A stretch of 64,000 nucleotides of DNA from Eubacteriaceae bacterium (GTDB lineage: Bacteria; Bacillota; Clostridia; Lachnospirales; Lachnospiraceae). Made by a program: the position numbers and the translations under genes. Below are positions 44,591-54,728 of this stretch, piece by piece. Under the pieces are notes generated by a model. It saw only the letters and a program-made list of their open reading frames with translations. It had not been told where the DNA came from and made no database searches. The DNA lies in NCBI GenBank assembly GCA_910574015.1, contig CAJSYQ010000007.1, forward strand, positions 1 to 64,000, in the 5' to 3' direction. The stretch's first letter is position 1. Each line of letters opens with the position of its first letter.

Positions 44591-47362
44591 TTACTCAAGA
44601 TTAAACAAGGTTCTCTCATCAATCGTAATCTCGTCTGTCTCCACATTCCCTTTGAGATATTTTTTCTTCTTGATGCTGTAGATCCTTCCCACCGTCTTTA
44701 CCTCAATAATATTGTAGCCGTCCGACCACTGCTTCAGGGAATAGGGGATATAGGCCACCAGTGTTCCGTCTACCTTATATCCCGTCACCGTTCCATTGCT
44801 GTCATGATAGGTGGCTTTCTCACACAAATAGTTATCCCTGGTCTGCATCGCCCAGTTTTCCTTGGTGGAATACAGCTTCAGATCGGCATCCTGGGGAGCC
44901 TTCTCTCCCTCTTCGTTTTTCAGCGTCAGTTTTGTGACAACGCCCGGCTGTCCATTGCCGTTATTATGGATCAGCACTTTCAGATACATGGGATTATCGC
45001 TGTCATATTTGCGGTAATTATCATAATTCTGCCCTTGTACGAAATCCAGCAGAACGGATGTGTCGCCCATCTTCACATACTGGTTCTTCTGTTTCTGGAC
45101 GATGACCGGCTGCTTATTGATAATGTCAGGGCGGTTATTCATGATCTGATATGCCACATCCATAACTGTGTTAAATACCCCGGCTGATTCCGTATTACCC
45201 AGCAGTGTTGAATACAGGGAATCGCCGTTTTGATGGGGAATCCCCACATTTCCCACGCTGCCGTCCGACCCATCCTGCCGGATCGTCTGGCCGCCCTCCG
45301 TAAAGATTTTATTTGGCGTGGAACCAGAGGATGAGAAGAAGGAACGCATAAATCCCCGCGCCACAAAGGCATCCACCACCTCGCCGCTCACATCTGCCTG
45401 TTCTCCATTATAGAATATATATTCCATCTCCGGCGGGAAGAAGGTCAGGGTATTCCAGATATAATAACATTTCTCCTGCTCGACCTGCTCCACTCCCTCT
45501 GCCAGCCTGGGCCTCACATAATATCCTGTCGACACTGCCGGATCGGTGACTCCCTTCTCCTGAGAGATGCTCTTTTCCCCCAGGGCAATGCGGTTGATCT
45601 TTCCCGGCATAAGAAAATCGTCATAAAAGGTCTGGATATAAGAAGAGTCCTCCGCCTTCTTGGCTGTCAGGTCAAACTGAATCCCGATCAGATACAGCTT
45701 CGCAACATTACAGAGGGTTCCCCTTCGCGATACATTACGATAATTCGATGTCTGATACATGGGGATATTCGCGGTTCCCTGTTCTACCAGCTTGCCAAGT
45801 CCCTGCGTCATGATCATGGGCAGATTTTTATTATTACACAATCGGTACAGGATCTTATAACAGAGCTCCCAATCCAGATCATCTTCTACATAGGTATTGC
45901 TCTGGGAAATATCATGGGGAGTTTTGCCTTTCCCCTCTCCGTAGTTATAGTATAGATCATATACATTATTGATATTACCCGTTCCCGAATCGTATGCGCC
46001 GATATAGAACATATCAGCCCTCTCGATCATATCCAGCGTATCATCCGTATCCTTCTCTGCCAAAGCATTCAGCTCGGAAGGCGTCATGGTGATCACTTTC
46101 ATATTGAAATTGTCATAGTCCTTCTGATCGGCAAATAAAAACAGCTGCCGCTTTATTATATTTTTATTGTAGATGCCATAGTATTTGAATGTATATACCT
46201 CTTCACTCACCTCCGGCTCGATATCATACCGGCATGTTATCCAGCCGTTTTCACTAAGAGGCATATACAAACCGGTAATTCTGTTATCCGTGAGATACTG
46301 GGAGTACAGAAGACCGATATCACTCCATCCAATCCCCTGTCCATTGTGCCAGAATCCACTGCCTGAAATTGCTCCGGAACTGTGCATGGCAACATACTCC
46401 GGCGGGATATCCTCCTGCCTTTCTATATATTTCCATCTGTCTGCGTCTGTTCCTGTTCTGGTAAAAACCCAGTTTCTGGCATCGTTTTCACTGGCAAAGC
46501 CGAAATCACCTTTTCCCGGCTCCACAGCAAGGATATATCCTTTGCCATTATATTCTTCCCTCACGGCCTCCTTAATAATCCTTTTTTCAAAGGAAGGCTT
46601 CCAGTTTGTCTTATCATTGACGGCAATCTCCCGGATCTTGTTTCCCTTGGTATCAGTCTGAAAGAACTCTGCATATTTCACATTTTTCCCGATAAGCTTC
46701 TTGATGTCGATCCCTTCCCTGGAAGAAATCTGCTCCTTGGATGATTCGTAATCCTGTTTGAACTGATTGGGATCAATGCCTTTCTTTTTCAGGTTTTCCG
46801 CCGTGAATTCTACCGTATATAATTTTGCGATATTCGCATAGCGGATCGTCTCTTTCTCATCGGAACCAATCTTATAGACCTCATACTGCCAGTTGGTAAA
46901 CCACTGTCCCAGCTTTTTCAGCTGTTCGTTATCCATGGAAGCACTGCTTCCCGGCACATAGGATTTCCCCTGCTCCTTCGCAAGCTTTATACCGTACTTC
47001 AGCATATCCAAAGGCTCCTGGGCATGATCCTCCGCTGCCACATAGGCGAGCTGCTGCTGGGCGTGATCCGGTACGATCTCCAGTATAACGAAAGGATTCG
47101 TCTTGGTTCCTTTCTTTCCCTCCGCCGTCGGCACCTCCTTCGCACAGGGGCTGGCCCCCGACCCCATCTCACCCTTTAGGTTGCTTCCCTCCGAAGTAAT
47201 GATAATATTGTTTAATGATTCCGGCGCCCCTGTCACATAGGGCTCCACCGGTTCAAATTTACCGAACGCGATGCCGGAGTACAATGCCCAGAAAGACAGT
47301 GTACAGATTATGGTGCATACAGCTATGATACCCAGATATTTACCTGCTTTTTTCTTAGCCAT
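44591..47362 (-). CDS. DUF5057 family exported protein, last gene of the pilus operon
   Basis: 923 residues. One N-terminal membrane helix (about 8-30) and a long outer part with the DUF5057 start (NPFVILEIVPDHAQQQLAY) and RADMFYIGAYDSG near residue 450. No other domain is visible. Being after the prepilins and with an exported outer region, it could be a pilus-associated or surface protein, which is inference. Its length is typical of the family in Lachnospiraceae. Start 15 bases from the preceding gene's stop. Confidence 0.75.
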   Translation of the reverse strand: MAKKKAGKYLGIIAVCTIICTLSFWALYSGIAFGKFEPVEPYVTGAPESLNNIIITSEGSNLKGEMGSGASPCAKEVPTAEGKKGTKTNPFVILEIVPDHAQQQLAYVAAEDHAQEPLDMLKYGIKLAKEQGKSYVPGSSASMDNEQLKKLGQWFTNWQYEVYKIGSDEKETIRYANIAKLYTVEFTAENLKKKGIDPNQFKQDYESSKEQISSREGIDIKKLIGKNVKYAEFFQTDTKGNKIREIAVNDKTNWKPSFEKRIIKEAVREEYNGKGYILAVEPGKGDFGFASENDARNWVFTRTGTDADRWKYIERQEDIPPEYVAMHSSGAISGSGFWHNGQGIGWSDIGLLYSQYLTDNRITGLYMPLSENGWITCRYDIEPEVSEEVYTFKYYGIYNKNIIKRQLFLFADQKDYDNFNMKVITMTPSELNALAEKDTDDTLDMIERADMFYIGAYDSGTGNINNVYDLYYNYGEGKGKTPHDISQSNTYVEDDLDWELCYKILYRLCNNKNLPMIMTQGLGKLVEQGTANIPMYQTSNYRNVSRRGTLCNVAKLYLIGIQFDLTAKKAEDSSYIQTFYDDFLMPGKINRIALGEKSISQEKGVTDPAVSTGYYVRPRLAEGVEQVEQEKCYYIWNTLTFFPPEMEYIFYNGEQADVSGEVVDAFVARGFMRSFFSSSGSTPNKIFTEGGQTIRQDGSDGSVGNVGIPHQNGDSLYSTLLGNTESAGVFNTVMDVAYQIMNNRPDIINKQPVIVQKQKNQYVKMGDTSVLLDFVQGQNYDNYRKYDSDNPMYLKVLIHNNGNGQPGVVTKLTLKNEEGEKAPQDADLKLYSTKENWAMQTRDNYLCEKATYHDSNGTVTGYKVDGTLVAYIPYSLKQWSDGYNIIEVKTVGRIYSIKKKKYLKGNVETDEITIDERTLFNLE

Positions 47363-47376
47363 ATCCGCTACCCCCT

Positions 47377-48066
47377 TTACTGATTCCTCATGAAAATGTC
47401 CTTGTCACATTCAAACTCCGATTTATCGTCCTTTAATGTCAGTACAACATGCAGCTTCGGCTTACCTATCTTACTTGTACTATCGGCAGGATCCACCTTT
47501 TGCTGAACCTCACATTTTAAGCGGGACACATCATCGCAGAGCAGATGACGTTTCTGCCGCCCCGCCGACTCCACCGCCGGCACGAGAGCGGCTATATAAT
47601 TCAGACGCTGGGCGTCATTTCTAGTGTCAAAATCATCCGGTACAGGCATGGAGAGTTCCGTCCCCAGATCCGCCAGAGGAGCAAAGCAAAGCATATCGGA
47701 ATCTCCCGCCCCCTGTCCGGAGGATACCCAGTACAGATACCATGAGAGTTCCTCTGTGCCGTCTCCCTTTATCTTTTTTTTGCGGATCAGAAGCGCCCCT
47801 CTTGAAACGCCGTCCCCGGTCACTGTATCCTCATAGGGGGTAACGCTGTCTCCCTCCATAACATGGGTTGATATATGAGCAACGGAATCCTTCGCCGCAT
47901 CCTGCAGTGCCGCCCTGGCCTGGGTGATGCTCATGCTCCGTGTGGAATATGCGATCAAGCTTATGATCCCTGTGATCACAATAACCGATACCGCCATGGC
48001 TATCATCATCTCTACCAGAGAAAATCCCTCTTTTTTCCCATGGACTACCTGATTCAATTTATTCAT
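47377..48066 (-). CDS. Type IV pilus minor prepilin
   Basis: 229 residues. A prepilin leader KKEG precedes the class III helix FSLVEMMIAMAVSVIV, with Glu at +5 for processing and assembly. The outer domain (about 40-229) is beta-rich and has a pair of cysteines for a disulfide (residues about 177 and 185). PilD at 54794 should cleave after Gly. GGCGG ribosome site. Confidence 0.85.
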   Translation of the reverse strand: MNKLNQVVHGKKEGFSLVEMMIAMAVSVIVITGIISLIAYSTRSMSITQARAALQDAAKDSVAHISTHVMEGDSVTPYEDTVTGDGVSRGALLIRKKKIKGDGTEELSWYLYWVSSGQGAGDSDMLCFAPLADLGTELSMPVPDDFDTRNDAQRLNYIAALVPAVESAGRQKRHLLCDDVSRLKCEVQQKVDPADSTSKIGKPKLHVVLTLKDDKSEFECDKDIFMRNQ

Positions 48067-48126
48067 CAGATCACCGCCATTTCTATATTTGTGTCCTGAT
48101 ATCCAGACCGTATCGGTCTGCCGGAA

Positions 48127-48651
48127 CTATGATTCGATATAATGCCGTCCGGTATCGCGCACCAGCACGATTGTGTAAGACAATGTATCAGAGTACACTT
48201 CAATTTCTGAAGCAGCTTTCAATTCCGTATCATTCACCTTCGGAACGAAGGATCCGTCCTTTTTGTTGATACAGAAGGAAAGCGAATTGTTAAGACCGGA
48301 ACCAAGTAAAATATCGGTCTCACCTTTCAATTTCACGGATGCAGAACCAATCCCGATCCGTCTGCCGGATTCATCCATAGAGGGAACCGGATTCTTTGAT
48401 ATCTCAATATAATAATCATCCTCATAATAGTAAATATGCAGATAGGACAATTCCTTCTTTGCCATATTTTCTGATCTCAGCGTGGTAAAACTGCTGTTGA
48501 TCTCACTGGCAAGTCCCTTTATATCGGAGGAACGAAGCAGGGATATGCTAAACGCCGCGCCGCTGGCAAGAATTGCCATAATAGCGATAACGATGATCAG
48601 CTCCATTAGGGAAAAGCCTGGTTTCCCCCTCATTTCCTTTCCTCTATCCAT
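48127..48651 (-). CDS. Type IV pilus minor prepilin (GspH/FimT-like)
   Basis: 174 residues. Leader KPG precedes FSLMELIIVIAIMAIL with Glu at +5. The outer domain has DDYYIEISKN and LRSENMAKK, resembling FimT/GspH pseudopilins. GGAGGCGG eight bases before the ATG. Sixty bases after the previous pseudopilin gene starts the operon order pilX-like, this one, then the next. Confidence 0.82.
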   Translation of the reverse strand: MDRGKEMRGKPGFSLMELIIVIAIMAILASGAAFSISLLRSSDIKGLASEINSSFTTLRSENMAKKELSYLHIYYYEDDYYIEISKNPVPSMDESGRRIGIGSASVKLKGETDILLGSGLNNSLSFCINKKDGSFVPKVNDTELKAASEIEVYSDTLSYTIVLVRDTGRHYIES

Positions 48652-48686
48652 CTGTCGCCGCCTCCTTCCGTGCTATGATCCAAAAT

Positions 48687-51122
48687 TTACTCAGCAGCTA
48701 TCGTGCCCGGATCCTTCAGCCAGTTTTGATAGCTAATGCACTCCTCCAGCTCTGTCGCATCCTCGGACACCTTGCCGTTCAAGGCATTGAAGATAGCTGT
48801 CAGGGCGGGATCCTTCTTAATATGATCCAGCAGCTCATTTACAACTACGATGTTAGCCGTCAGCTTCTTATCCAGTGTGACGTCCACATGATCCTCGGAC
48901 AGGATCAGCCCGTCAAAATCAGACTCTACTGTAACTTCGCCACCAGCGATGATAAGACCCCGGAAGGATTTATCAACCACTACATCTCCCTTCGCCACCA
49001 GGATCCCCCGCACATCCTTTCCCTGCACTGCCGTATCCATCAGGGCACTGGTGCTGTAATTCCCGTCAACCGCCTCCACCAGAACCTTTGACCGGTCAGT
49101 TGTATTCTTTATAACCTCTGAGGCATTCAGCTTACTCATATCAAGTATCGTGTCTGCCACCAGCTTTTCTTCATTATTCTTGATCCGCTTTGCCTCTCCT
49201 GTCCCAGCTGCCGACGAAGTAAGGCTTTTGCAAAAAGCATAGTATGAATTTGCCATCTTTCTGGCATCCTCCAACAGCGTTTCCTTTGGCTTAGAATTGG
49301 TTCCATTATTCGTAAAATAATTGGGTGCCTGAAGTCCCTTCGCCGCATCTGTCGCCTCATAATTGTAGGCGACATAACCAGCCAGTAAATACAGATTGGG
49401 AGAGAACGTTGCCCCCATATTGGACACCCTGAGATAGGTCTGCGCCTTATCCTTCAGAAGATCTCTGTTGGCAACGGCAGAACTGTCCTCCGGCAGGGAA
49501 GAATCCACAATGTTTCCAGCAAAATAATCAAAATAATACTGATTTGCCACCGATATATTTTTAAAATTTAAGAATAGGTACATCACATCCTCACCCGATA
49601 CACTGATATGATTCTCAATATACGGCTGGGCGGAATTCAGATAATCCTTTAGGGGACTGTTGTTCAACGCATTTTTCACTCCTGCAAGAAACACAGCCTT
49701 ATCCTCATAATCTGCCGCCATCACAGGATTGTGTTCCGGACCGATCACATAATCATCCGGTACCAGATATGCGATCTGGTCACTCTTCGCCGCGATGGAT
49801 TCTCCCATCACGATATCATCATTCCCTTTGTTCGCCGCATTGGTCTCCCGCTCTACAAATGTATGTCCCGCCAATACCAGCTTATCCAGTGTGGGAATAG
49901 AAGCTGCATCTGCCGTTCCGTCCTTCGATGGGTCCCAGTTGGTAAACAGGCTTGTATTCAGCCCGTTTACCAGCACGGCGCTGCTGTATTCCGCATTGGT
50001 AGCCGCCTCTGAGGAGAGATTCTGTTCATTGTAGCTGTATCCGTAATATGTCCCCGCCAGATAGACTTCGGAATTATTGTCCTCAATATCCAGATCGTTT
50101 GAGACATAGGCATTCTCAAATATTTTCAGTATCGTTCCCTTCTGGGAAGAATTGTAATTTTTCAGACGCACATTCTGAAGCCACAGATCCCCTGCAACGG
50201 GATCCGCAGTACCGGAATCCCCCTTCACCATAATATCCGATCCGGACTGGATATCCAGGCTTCCCCTGCTGATGATCCGGTCGGACTGAAAGACCACCTT
50301 CTTGTCATGCTGGATATCGATTCCGATATCCGGCTTTTCCCCGGAACCCTTTACAGATGCTCCGCCGGTATAGATATTTCCGGTAAAAGAAGTAGTTCCC
50401 GATGAATTTACACCGCTCCTCTTTAAAATGCCATCCGAGATTACCAGATAATTTTTCAATTCGTTAAATGTACTGTCGCCGTCAAACTTGTAATCCGGTG
50501 TTGTGAATACAATATCCGTAGAAATCTGGGAACGGTAGCTGGCTTCATTTGTATAGTCGATATCAATATTTTTAAGGATCAGGGTATAGCCTCTCAATTC
50601 GTCAAATCGAATGTCAAAGTCAAAATAATTTTCCTTGGTTGAGAGATCTGTCTTCACCGCATCCGGCACCTGCGTCAGCTTGTTGATATTCGCCAGAGGA
50701 GCGCCATTTTCCGCCTGATAGGATTTAGCCGGATTTGATTTATTTACCTCCGACGCCACCTGAAATCCCGTGCGGCCGGTAAGCTTCTCCACAAGACGGT
50801 TCATGTACCGTTCAGAATATTTCATTTTGGCATCCGCTCCATCTGCCATATAATTTTGAAGCACGTCCTCATAGGAATCCCTGCTGGCTGCAGAAGCGTA
50901 TCCGATCAGGCCAGTGCGCACCTCCGTAAGGATCCCCTCCGTCTCATAAAAATTATTGGAAGAATGTCCCGCCGTATAGACGGAAACAACATACCTCGTC
51001 GCCACAGTGAGGATAGTGACTCCGATGGCTGATAGAAATAGAACACCAATGACAACGGACACCAGAGAAGCGCCCTCTCTTTGCCCGTTTTGTTTTTTCC
51101 TGCGAATCCATGAAAATTTCAT
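48687..51122 (-). CDS. Large prepilin-like protein with altered +5 residue
   Basis: 811 residues. A basic leader (QREG) is followed by the helix ASLVSVVIGVLFLSAIGV, where the usual Phe-1 is Ala and Glu+5 is Ser, as in PilX/GspK-like minor pilins with altered processing. The mature part is a long, Ser/Thr/Asn-rich beta-type region with repeated GNIYTGGASVKG-like stretches; beta-solenoid folding near 210-330 is possible. Probably a tip or adhesive pilin. Unusual length. Confidence 0.7.
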   Translation of the reverse strand: MKFSWIRRKKQNGQREGASLVSVVIGVLFLSAIGVTILTVATRYVVSVYTAGHSSNNFYETEGILTEVRTGLIGYASAASRDSYEDVLQNYMADGADAKMKYSERYMNRLVEKLTGRTGFQVASEVNKSNPAKSYQAENGAPLANINKLTQVPDAVKTDLSTKENYFDFDIRFDELRGYTLILKNIDIDYTNEASYRSQISTDIVFTTPDYKFDGDSTFNELKNYLVISDGILKRSGVNSSGTTSFTGNIYTGGASVKGSGEKPDIGIDIQHDKKVVFQSDRIISRGSLDIQSGSDIMVKGDSGTADPVAGDLWLQNVRLKNYNSSQKGTILKIFENAYVSNDLDIEDNNSEVYLAGTYYGYSYNEQNLSSEAATNAEYSSAVLVNGLNTSLFTNWDPSKDGTADAASIPTLDKLVLAGHTFVERETNAANKGNDDIVMGESIAAKSDQIAYLVPDDYVIGPEHNPVMAADYEDKAVFLAGVKNALNNSPLKDYLNSAQPYIENHISVSGEDVMYLFLNFKNISVANQYYFDYFAGNIVDSSLPEDSSAVANRDLLKDKAQTYLRVSNMGATFSPNLYLLAGYVAYNYEATDAAKGLQAPNYFTNNGTNSKPKETLLEDARKMANSYYAFCKSLTSSAAGTGEAKRIKNNEEKLVADTILDMSKLNASEVIKNTTDRSKVLVEAVDGNYSTSALMDTAVQGKDVRGILVAKGDVVVDKSFRGLIIAGGEVTVESDFDGLILSEDHVDVTLDKKLTANIVVVNELLDHIKKDPALTAIFNALNGKVSEDATELEECISYQNWLKDPGTIAAE

Positions 51123-51124
51123 CC

Positions 51125-52267
51125 CTATTCCCCTTTCGAAGACTCCAGATGGGCAAGGCTTTCAGACATAGACAAATCCTCTTTCCCGTACACGTCCACT
51201 ACGACTTTGGCAATGCGTTTCTTGGTACTGGAGGTAACCAGCTCCTGTCTGTGGTCTGTAGCAATTCCCACAACATTTGCAGAATCCAGATTCGTATGAT
51301 AAACCGCCCGCGATGCCCGGAGAAGCAGTTCAAATTTAAGACGGTGGGCGATATGGATCTTATCCTCTGTCCCTTCCTTCTGGCAGATAAAATAGATATG
51401 CATTTTATCCATAACGGCGTCGAAAGCAATCTGATCCGCCGCATTGCCTGAAACAGGAGCCGCCGATACGCTCACCTGCTCTTCTTCATTTACAACAATG
51501 CTGGTGCCGCCCTGTTCATAGTTGGTGCGTTTGTAGAAAAAATAGACATTGGCGGGATCTTTTACCTTCGTCCTTGCCACAACAGCATCATAGGAATCGC
51601 TCTCACTTCCATTATAAGTATAGTGATAAGATCCTGTGACAGTAAAGATATCCTCCTTTTCTGTTATATCAAGACACAGCTTTCTATTTAGTTTATTGAT
51701 AATATCCACCTTCGACTGATCCGGATATTTCATCAGATAATGGCTGACGGCGCGATCCAGCTGGTCTTCCTCTGCGATCACGGCATTCTCACTGGAGTAC
51801 ACCTCTTTTAATTCCGGCAGCTCCTGCAGATTGGGATTCGTATATCCCCCAGAGACGGAGGGATAATTATATTCCAGAGTCACCTTCGCATTATAAGCGG
51901 TACCGTCCACCTCGATGTCCCTCCTTGTGAGGGTGGTGGCTGTGGTCTTTCCCGCCTCACCGGTAACGCTCTCCGCCTGGGTAATGCTCCATCCCGGATC
52001 AGCAGCAGACTCCGCTTTCAGGTACTCCTCCATCTGCTCCAGTGTATCAAAGGAATTCAGCTCCTCCAGCACAGACTCCGCCGCCATTGCAGCTTTCTGT
52101 GAATTCTTCCCCCGGGAGGTGGTCACCGCTGCATTGGTAAAATAGGCCAGGATAGGCAGAGCCATAAAGGCAAGCAATGCCACGGCAATAATCACTTCCA
52201 CCAGCGAAAACCCTTCCTTCATGGCATACTTTCCTGTATGTCCACTGCAGTCAATATTATGAACCAT
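51125..52267 (-). CDS. Type IV pilus minor prepilin (PilV-like)
   Basis: 380 residues. Leader ...AMKEG precedes FSLVEVIIAVALLAFMAL with Glu at +5. The outer part is larger than usual. Two starts are possible: 52267 with AAGGAG nine bases upstream and a 20-residue leader, or 52222 just before KEG. Its stop lies two bases from the start of the 811-residue gene. It resembles PilV-type in helix and order. Confidence 0.8.
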   Translation of the reverse strand: MVHNIDCSGHTGKYAMKEGFSLVEVIIAVALLAFMALPILAYFTNAAVTTSRGKNSQKAAMAAESVLEELNSFDTLEQMEEYLKAESAADPGWSITQAESVTGEAGKTTATTLTRRDIEVDGTAYNAKVTLEYNYPSVSGGYTNPNLQELPELKEVYSSENAVIAEEDQLDRAVSHYLMKYPDQSKVDIINKLNRKLCLDITEKEDIFTVTGSYHYTYNGSESDSYDAVVARTKVKDPANVYFFYKRTNYEQGGTSIVVNEEEQVSVSAAPVSGNAADQIAFDAVMDKMHIYFICQKEGTEDKIHIAHRLKFELLLRASRAVYHTNLDSANVVGIATDHRQELVTSSTKKRIAKVVVDVYGKEDLSMSESLAHLESSKGE

Positions 52268-52304
52268 CCTGCCTCACTCCTTATATCCCAAACTCTCTAT
52301 ACTC

Positions 52305-53015
52305 CTATTTCTTTGCCGTACCGAACATCTTATTCATTTCATCAATTCCCACAGAAATATCCGATACATCCGGTTCCTCATATGGTTTTCCATTCCCGTT
52401 TAATTCATTGAAGGCAATGGTTATATTGCCGCTGAGCTTTCCCGTGCTGGCATCATAGGAAAGATTCACATTCCACACAGTCATGTGCTCCTTGCTGGCC
52501 GCCACCCAGTCAATGGCTTTCATGATCTGACTGAGTGTTCCGGTGAGCTGAACGTCATACACTGACCTCTTGCCTACCATCTGTATCATATCCACCTTAT
52601 TTTCCGGGTTTGCCTCTACCGCAGATGTACTGGCGGCAGCCCCTTCATTTCCCACAAGAAACTTGCCGTCCTGGAAAAATGTCTGTGGATCACCAGGTGT
52701 GATAGCATTGATGCGGATCCCGCTCTTTTTCATCATAAGGTACAGATTATGGATGGCCTTCTGCTGCGGTACTCTGCAGAGAAACTCTCCCGTAAAGGTA
52801 TCCGTCTCCTTTTTCTTCTGGGGAGCCAGCTTACTCATCCGGGTCACCTGCGTCTGAAGAGAACTCAGATGATTTACCTGGTTCTGAAAGTTTCTTGACT
52901 CCGCCTCCAGCGTGTACACTGTCTCCTGATTTTTCTGGAACACCAGAAAGAAGGTGACGAGAAGTATCACGATGCCGGATACGATCAATATAATTTTTTT
53001 CTGTAATAACGACAT
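52305..53015 (-). CDS. PilO-like inner-membrane pilus assembly protein
   Basis: 236 residues. One N-terminal helix (about 8-26), a coiled coil (about 28-70) and a small alpha-beta domain fit PilO. It begins one base after the PilM-PilN gene. It would pair with the PilN half to align the platform with the pilin. Ala/Ser/Thr linker near 125-140. Confidence 0.78.
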   Translation of the reverse strand: MSLLQKKIILIVSGIVILLVTFFLVFQKNQETVYTLEAESRNFQNQVNHLSSLQTQVTRMSKLAPQKKKETDTFTGEFLCRVPQQKAIHNLYLMMKKSGIRINAITPGDPQTFFQDGKFLVGNEGAAASTSAVEANPENKVDMIQMVGKRSVYDVQLTGTLSQIMKAIDWVAASKEHMTVWNVNLSYDASTGKLSGNITIAFNELNGNGKPYEEPDVSDISVGIDEMNKMFGTAKK

Positions 53016-53016
53016 G

Positions 53017-54696
53017 CTACTGTCCTCCTCCCTGTTCCAGAATGGATATCAGCTCCGCCAGTATATCCTCCTGTGATTCCGGTTGTTCCACATACTTAAA
53101 GGTCAGCGTATAGGAGTATACCCTTCTGTTGGTGGCCTGTTCATTGGACTCCGAGATCGTGTCGATCCTGACATCCTTAAAGCCTGCGATCTTATTCAGC
53201 TGGATCTGCAGCGCCGATAGGGAAGAGAGTTTATCCTGGGATCTGGCGCTGATGGTCACTTCCGTATCGTTTGACTGGATACTCTCGATCCGGAACGACT
53301 TCGGGGTCATATCCGAAAGCGTCTTAATGGTCTTGCGAAAACCGTTGTTGTTTCTATTTACAAAGAATTTCAGCTGATTCGTCAGGATATATTCATTCTC
53401 AATCTTTTTGAGGCGGTCATATTCCCCCTGCACCGGTTCCAGGGCACGCACCCGGGCCTGCAGCCGGTCCCGGTCCTGAGTCGCCACATGCACCTGCAGA
53501 AAGGAAAAGCCAGCCAGAACGATGCTTGCCAGCATCAGACTGGCAAAGACAAGAATCCCTCCTGTCAGACTCCCTTTGTTTGCCTCCCGCAGCTCCACGG
53601 CCCGGGGAACAAAACGCACTGGATAAAAGACGGATCCAAAGCAGTTGACATACTGAAGGATCGTACTGTTGATGGCAACCTTATGATTAAACCGGACCCC
53701 GTCCAGTTCATTGGGCGTTTTCACCGGAACTCCCAGTTCATTGGTGAGCAGTTCCTGAAATCCCGCTACGCTGCAGCCCTGTCCGATACACATAATATTC
53801 TGGATGGGCTTCTCTTTATATTTGGAATTATAATATTCCATAACACGCGATATATTGCTGATAAGGTAATCTGCATTATCGGTTACCTCTCCCCGTTTTG
53901 CCAGGGAATAATCCCCCTGCGGATTGTCTGCGTTCATCGTACTGAGCAGCACCCTCTTAGTGGACAGAAGGTGAAATGCCTGGTCTGTGTCCGGGGTTTC
54001 AAATACCTCTTCCTGAGTCATTACTTCTGTAAATACATTGATCCCATAAGGAATCACCCTCTGGAGATACAGTTTATCATTATCTATAATATTCACAAGG
54101 GTAGAATCCTGATTCACCTGAACCGCCATGGTAATATCCTTTTTCACCTGCCGGCGCATCATCTGAAAGACGCTGTTGCCATCCGCCTCGATAGCGGCAA
54201 CTCGGAATCCCGCTGCGTCCGCCAGTGCATAATAGGAATCGATCAGTTCTGCCGGCGCAGCAAAGATATGGACGTCCTGTACTTTGCCATTGATCTCTCC
54301 CTCTGCCATATTCGTATTTTCGTATTCCTTACCCTGCAGTACATAAGAAAACACATAGCGGTCTGAATCAATGGGAAAAAGATCCGGCACCTTCGCCATA
54401 ACGTTCTGGCGGATCTTTGCCTTGGCCACATAGGGGATCGTCGTCTCTCTGTTGGCAATCTTTGATGAATCTATAGTAAAGATCACATCCGTTGTATGTA
54501 TGCCTTTCTCCTGGCATGCTTTTTTGATCCGCTGCCCCACTTCCATTGCATCTATGATCGTGCCGTCACTGCAGGCCCCTTCTGGCGTAGGGACACGCAT
54601 ACAGCCGTATATCGTAGGATTGTTCGTCATATATTCCATGTGGACAATATGGGTGGTTTTTGTTCCGACCCGGACCACAACAACCTTTTTTGACAT
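53017..54696 (-). CDS. PilM-PilN fusion protein
   Basis: 559 residues. Residues 1-355 are an actin-like PilM domain (VVVRVGTKTTHI, IEADGNSVFQ, IMCIGQGCSVAGFQELL), and 370-559 are PilN: helix GGILVFASLMLASIVLAG at about 378, coiled coil, then an outer ferredoxin-like domain. PilM and PilN are two genes in most bacteria and bind through the PilN N terminus; here that link is covalent. ATG 54696 has GGAGG eight bases upstream and is preferred over 54702. A 49-nt hairpin lies just upstream. Confidence 0.85.
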   Translation of the reverse strand: MSKKVVVVRVGTKTTHIVHMEYMTNNPTIYGCMRVPTPEGACSDGTIIDAMEVGQRIKKACQEKGIHTTDVIFTIDSSKIANRETTIPYVAKAKIRQNVMAKVPDLFPIDSDRYVFSYVLQGKEYENTNMAEGEINGKVQDVHIFAAPAELIDSYYALADAAGFRVAAIEADGNSVFQMMRRQVKKDITMAVQVNQDSTLVNIIDNDKLYLQRVIPYGINVFTEVMTQEEVFETPDTDQAFHLLSTKRVLLSTMNADNPQGDYSLAKRGEVTDNADYLISNISRVMEYYNSKYKEKPIQNIMCIGQGCSVAGFQELLTNELGVPVKTPNELDGVRFNHKVAINSTILQYVNCFGSVFYPVRFVPRAVELREANKGSLTGGILVFASLMLASIVLAGFSFLQVHVATQDRDRLQARVRALEPVQGEYDRLKKIENEYILTNQLKFFVNRNNNGFRKTIKTLSDMTPKSFRIESIQSNDTEVTISARSQDKLSSLSALQIQLNKIAGFKDVRIDTISESNEQATNRRVYSYTLTFKYVEQPESQEDILAELISILEQGGGQ

Positions 54697-54728
54697 TCTC
54701 ATATCCTCCCTCTATAAAAGTATTTCAC

